DNA of 64,000 bases from Macquaria australasica. Its lineage: Eukaryota; Chordata; Actinopteri; Centrarchiformes; Percichthyidae. The stretch lies in the NCBI GenBank assembly GCA_005408345.1, contig SEMN01000205.1, forward strand, positions 682,001-746,000, in the 5' to 3' direction. The notes below the pieces were generated by a model. That model worked only from the letters and a program-made list of their open reading frames with translations, searched no databases and was not told the DNA's origin. Position 1 is the first letter of the stretch; every line of letters begins with the position of its first letter. A program made the position numbers and the translations under genes. Shown in pieces: positions 59,651-64,000 of this stretch.

Positions 59651-62600
59651 CAATTAATAAGAACTGAAAGCTTTCCAAACAAAATACCAAAAAATAAATG
59701 ATTTGCCTTCCCAAAAATGTATTTAGTGTAAAAAAGATAAAACAGAATATATTTAGAATAACATATAAATAATATAAAATTAAATAATAAATTAAATCAA
59801 TTAAATGGTCAAAAATAACCTATTATAACTACTGGAATACAGTTGAAATTTAGTTTTGCTGAACATTATATATATTGTTGTTGAATTATTTCATCACATA
59901 CTTATGAATATGAGGAGATATTCATATTTTTTATTTGATATTTATTTAGATTTTATTAATGTGTAGTTTATCTACTTCACTCTCTAATTTTTAATATAAT
60001 GTTTTCAATTTGTCTTCAAATGAGCCTGTGTGCATGTGTCTGGGCCCATTTGGTATTTGGGAAAATATTGTGAAAAAGAAATTGGAGGATATTGTGAGCT
60101 AAAAGTTAGCAGACTACAGTCCATTTTAATGTGTTTAAGCGTTTGCTGATCATTGTTTAATTTCAAAACTGGTAAACATAAAGATAAATACCTTAGGTTC
60201 TGCAACCAATTATTCTAGTCCAATCCCAGGCCATGGCATTCATTTTGTGGTAACGGTTCTTTCACAGGCAATATTTAAAATTCTCTGGTAGATAATCCTT
60301 TCGTGCAGGGATATTTGTGACCAGCATACAAAGATGCTTAATCTGGATGAGAAATCAACCATGATGTGAGAGCAGTGTGTGAATGTTAATGAATTCACAC
60401 AGAGATACAACAACATGTCAATGTAGCCTGAGTGAAACCACACAGGCAATAACAGGAGACTATTGAGATCAAGAGACATGGCAGAAGCGAGTCATGACTT
60501 AGTCTAAACACCTCAGACCTCTGAGGTCCTGATCCTTTATTGCAATCTTGTTTATTACTGGTCTTGGTAGATGTCATGCAAACACAATGCAAAGGATTAA
60601 ACACTAAGATTGTTTACCATAAAGCGGGGCTCATCCGTGTGAAAAAACATTGTCAGTGTCTCCCTTCACCTCCCCTTAGGCTCTAAAATCAAGATTGATG
60701 ATGTGCATGATTCGGGAGTACAATGACACCCCATTCTACACTCCCTCCTTGTCTAGGAGTTTTCTTATAAGCAGATAGCAAGCTGTGATATTCAAAGCGA
60801 CACTCAATTAGCTGTGCACTGGCAGTGGGACACAGATTGATAGGACGGCTTTGTCCCTGAATGCAAAAAGACCTATCCAGATATCGTCTTTGGAGTCTCA
60901 CAAGCTAGATTCCTTCCAATAAACAGATACTAGAGATACGTGAAAGGTACGATCTATGACACTCATATCCTAAAATAAATAAATACGTGTTGTCAAAATA
61001 AAAAGGATACTTTTTCAAATGTAATTTTGTTATTCAGGGTCAAAGATGCTTTTGGTGGGCATCAGTCTCTCATGAAGCATTTGAAGGAAGTGAGCAACTA
61101 TTTGTTACTGTTCTACAGCATGGACGGAGTGTATCCATAATGTCATTCTGGTCATGTGCTTTTTTTGCAGAAGCTAAGACATTGTAATGGAAAAAAATAA
61201 TTATACTATCACACTGCACTAACACTCCCTTAATAGTCATCAGCAGTGTTTTACTTTAACTAAGTTAACACGTATACAGGTGGTCTGGTACCTGAATAAC
61301 CCCAGACGATGCTGTTTAAGATACTAAAAGGATCATCAATCCAACATCCCTCCAATCCCTCATGAACGATGCTAATATACACAGCCCAGATAGGCAAATA
61401 CCTGCTAAGACCTGGCATTGCCATAGTACTGTTTAGCTGACTACAGATGGTCAGTAACTAAGTGCATTCTCTCAACTTCTGGATTGGGTGGCACCAGTTT
61501 TTTGCAAATCCATCACTAAATTTGTGTGTCAAGACCTTCATCAGGTCTTGGTAACTACTAGCTAGTTTCAGACTTGTCATTTACCAAATCAGATTGCACC
61601 ATTTAAACTTAAGGAATGTGTTTTTTTTGTTAGTAAAGACTTTAGTAATGTGTAAATCGATTGCTAGGAAACATCTGTACTGCTAACCATCAACAGCAAT
61701 AAACTATGTACACAGGAAGCCACTGTAGCATCCCAAGCTGTAGCATAACCTCCAAAAATAGGAGACTAAACAATATATTAATCTTAATGCTAAGTGTCAG
61801 TGACTTTGTTTTATTTCTATATGCATACATAGAAAAATTAGTAGTTAGTTAGAGTTAGTAGTATTCATAAAAATTAGAATGAGTGGGACATATCCGAGTA
61901 TGCTAACTTAACCAATGTTATTTGGTCATTCAGTCTAACATTATTGGCATAACATTTTGCAATTTGATTCATATTGTGTTATTTTGTAAAATGTAAGTCA
62001 TTGCAGTCATTATTTTAATCAAGTTTCAGGTCCGATGTGTCGACTACATGGCATTTCCTCTTTTATTTTTTATTCCTCATTGCAGGCTAACATTTTCATT
62101 TTCCAGTTCCGTTTTCTACTCGTGGCAGTTACTGGGTGTAAATATTCAGTAACAACAAATCTCTACATGAGAACTGGTTTGTTTGGTGTAACCCATTAAT
62201 GCGTAAACCTCCACTTAGTAAATACTTAGATTATGACTAGTTTGAACTTACCAAGAGCTGGTGCAACTGGGTCCTGTACAATTTTGACATACTTGCACTT
62301 TATTGAGTATTTCTGTTTTGTGCCATGTCAAAAGGAAATACTATAATGTAAATATTAAATTGACTTAAAATATCTAAATCAAACTTATAGAACTGATTCA
62401 AAAATGATCTCGCAAGAAGTGTGAACCCAGCCCCTGAGGGTAATACTTTTGGCACCTGCATATATACATATCTGCAAGAGGGAGTGCAAATTTAAAAAAA
62501 TGTACTTTCTTCTCTAAACCCGCAGATGATGATACATCATTGCTAGCTACAGTGAACATGAGAGGAATTTGTCAGAATAAAACAAAACAGTTTTACTGAG

Positions 62601-63009
62601 TTCTCTGAGGTTGAATCTAAAGCAAGAATTCACTATGAAAAATGTATAAATAGAAACTACTTTAAAAAGTAGTTTTATTAGACAGTTCTGAAAATGTAAT
62701 GTGTTTTTATACAGATTTTAACCACTTACCCAAATCCCCTCTTGTCGAAATGCTTCCCCTCTAAGCATTTGCGTGTCTTTTTGAGTGAGCTTCCTTCAAG
62801 GTCCACTGTGAATTCAAATCCACCTAGGTTTGTCTTCAGCCAGTATTTGAAGGATTAACTTGTGCACTCCATGAGACAGTAGCACTTGGCTGCCCAGGCC
62901 TCCAGAGGGAAACTATGAGAGTGGCTACTGTTGTAACTGCTCTAACACAATCTACACAAAAACACTTTCTCCACCCACGCTCAGGGCCACACGTTAAAAT
63001 ATGAGACTT
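59651..63009. other. No gene; very AT-rich 59735-60000
   Basis: 3.4 kb without a recognised gene. The first part is extremely AT-rich. A 10-bp-arm hairpin (AAACTACTTT, AA, AAAGTAGTTT) lies at 62654-62675. Open frames at 60005-60901 have no recognisable domain. Confidence 0.6.
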
Positions 63010-63190
63010 AATTAATTGCAGTATCTCAGGTGTTGTTTACTTGTTACATTAAGTTGTCTTTGTGGCATATCCTGTGTGGGGCAAACAAAACACATGTTGA
63101 AACTGAAAATAGCAGAACACAAGGCTGCAATTCAAAATAAAAATATGGACTCTTCCCTTGTTCACCACTATAGGAAAGCTGGTCATTGTA
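63010..63190 (+). pseudogene. Penelope-like GIY-YIG endonuclease fragment
   Basis: The frame from 63016 reads CLCGISCVGQTKHMLKLKIA, then EHKAAIQNKN, MDSSLVHHYRKAGH. In the Penelope-like family the C-terminal GIY-YIG domain has the pattern CPCGxxYVGxTxRxLKxRIxEHxxxI...H, so GIS corresponds to GIY and CVG to YIG, with the usual tyrosine replaced by cysteine. The preceding part VVYLL (63032-63046) lies in another frame, so there is a frameshift near 63047-63056. No reverse transcriptase domain is present upstream. About 50 residues survive. It is a relic, and other GIY-YIG-bearing elements cannot be excluded. Confidence 0.72.
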
Positions 63191-64000
63191 GTTTGTTTCT
63201 ATTTATAAATCTCCTAAAAAAAAAAAAAAAACTCAAAACAAACCAAAAATATTTCATACTGAAACATGTGATACTTAATATCTTTCTGTCCTAATGACTC
63301 CCTAAACTATTACTTTTACTGAATTATTACACTATCTCTGTTGCATTGAAACAGGTACTGTAGATGTGTTTGCATACGTGCATGTACTGTATATGTATGT
63401 GGGGTTATGTATATATAAAATACTATACTTAATTGAAGTCATACACAATTGTATTGTTGTTGGGCTGATTTGACAAGTAAGACTGCAGCGTAACAACGTA
63501 TGACAAAGAATCTGCCCTGTCTTTATAAGTTACTTATAGTAAGCTTGCTTAATGGATTACCTTAAATTACCATCTTGGTTGTGGTCATTTAGAGAAATAT
63601 GCTTGCAGAAAACTCTCCAGTTTGGTTTATTGGTCAGTCTATCAAAACCTGGAAGGGTGAAGGAAGGAACATAATCTTTATTTGAGATGGTTCCCTATAA
63701 TGTGCGCTTCAAAGTGCAGCTAATTCATTGTTGCCAGTGGAGAACTGGGTACTATGTACTAATTAACTATTGTACTAGCAATGTTCAATTCTCTATGAAT
63801 GCAAAGCATTGGTAAGCTACAATGAAGTGTGCTTGTATTAATTAAGGTCTGAATAAAGCCACAAAGGGCACATGTGATTAGCATTAGGTAAGTGTTTCTT
63901 GCCACTTAGCAATAACCAACAATACTGCTGCTCATCCAATACAAAAAGGTAAATCAAACTCTGAAAGAGGCTGTGATGGCTGCATTGCATGGGGTACCAT
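63191..64000. other. No gene recognised; A-run at 63217-63231
   Basis: AT-rich sequence to the window end. Apart from the A run, nothing nameable. Confidence 0.6.

Overview
The window looks like intergenic or intronic DNA from a ray-finned fish, most likely a percomorph. The evidence is the AT-rich base composition, the very long (AC)n microsatellites (77 to 116 bp) and several interspersed repeats whose consensus sequences I recognise from teleost genomes: fish LINE tails, a tRNA-derived SINE, hAT-type miniature elements and a Penelope-like GIY-YIG fragment. I recognise no intact cellular protein-coding gene, rRNA or tRNA gene. Almost all open frames are short, or come from simple repeats, transposon relics or the run of Ns. 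Family names were given by eye and need RepeatMasker/Dfam confirmation.

Layout. 1-630: an old fish repeat split by a 377-bp hAT-like MITE with 8-bp target duplications. 1546-1600: a weak exon-like patch carrying a cadherin-linker-like motif. 2197-2796: first of four copies of one interspersed repeat (others near 26.9, 29.2 and 37.0 kb). 3.7-4.3 kb: a LINE-type 3' region. 6.8-7.2 kb: a strongly purine-biased, G-rich block ending in (GGGTT)n. 8.1-9.6 kb: two degenerate fish repeats. 10.9-11.6 kb: a 5'-truncated LINE 3' end with an intact C-terminal reading frame and a (TTATC)n tail. 12.1-12.6 and 24.1-24.6 kb: two elements of similar style.

13.53-15.58 kb holds the most unusual structure: a foldback-like composite element about 2 kb long. 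It has long nested inverted repeats, outer arms carrying a 21-bp minisatellite, and two tandem palindromic core units. A CpG-rich transposon fragment and one copy of a 98%-identical dispersed duplicate (second copy at 19.5 kb) follow it. 20.5-21.1 kb is a 590-bp degenerate trinucleotide array. 21.7-22.2 kb is a reverse transcriptase relic beside an (AC)n tract. 24562-25081 is a 520-base assembly gap, with a perfect 16-bp-arm hairpin just beyond it.

The second half is mostly unique sequence with scattered relics: a CCATT/CCGAA motif array and a hAT-like element (34-35.2 kb), LINE relics at 39.4 and 42.3 kb, one repeat in two orientations at 44 and 50.5 kb, a SINE with a clear 13-bp target duplication at 56.2 kb and a Penelope-like fragment at 63.0 kb. 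Several unique stretches (about 20, 26.3, 31, 33, 44.7 and 57.9 kb) look like conserved non-coding elements, but that is inference only. No genes are present to act together; the history of the window is one of repeat insertion, nesting and decay.
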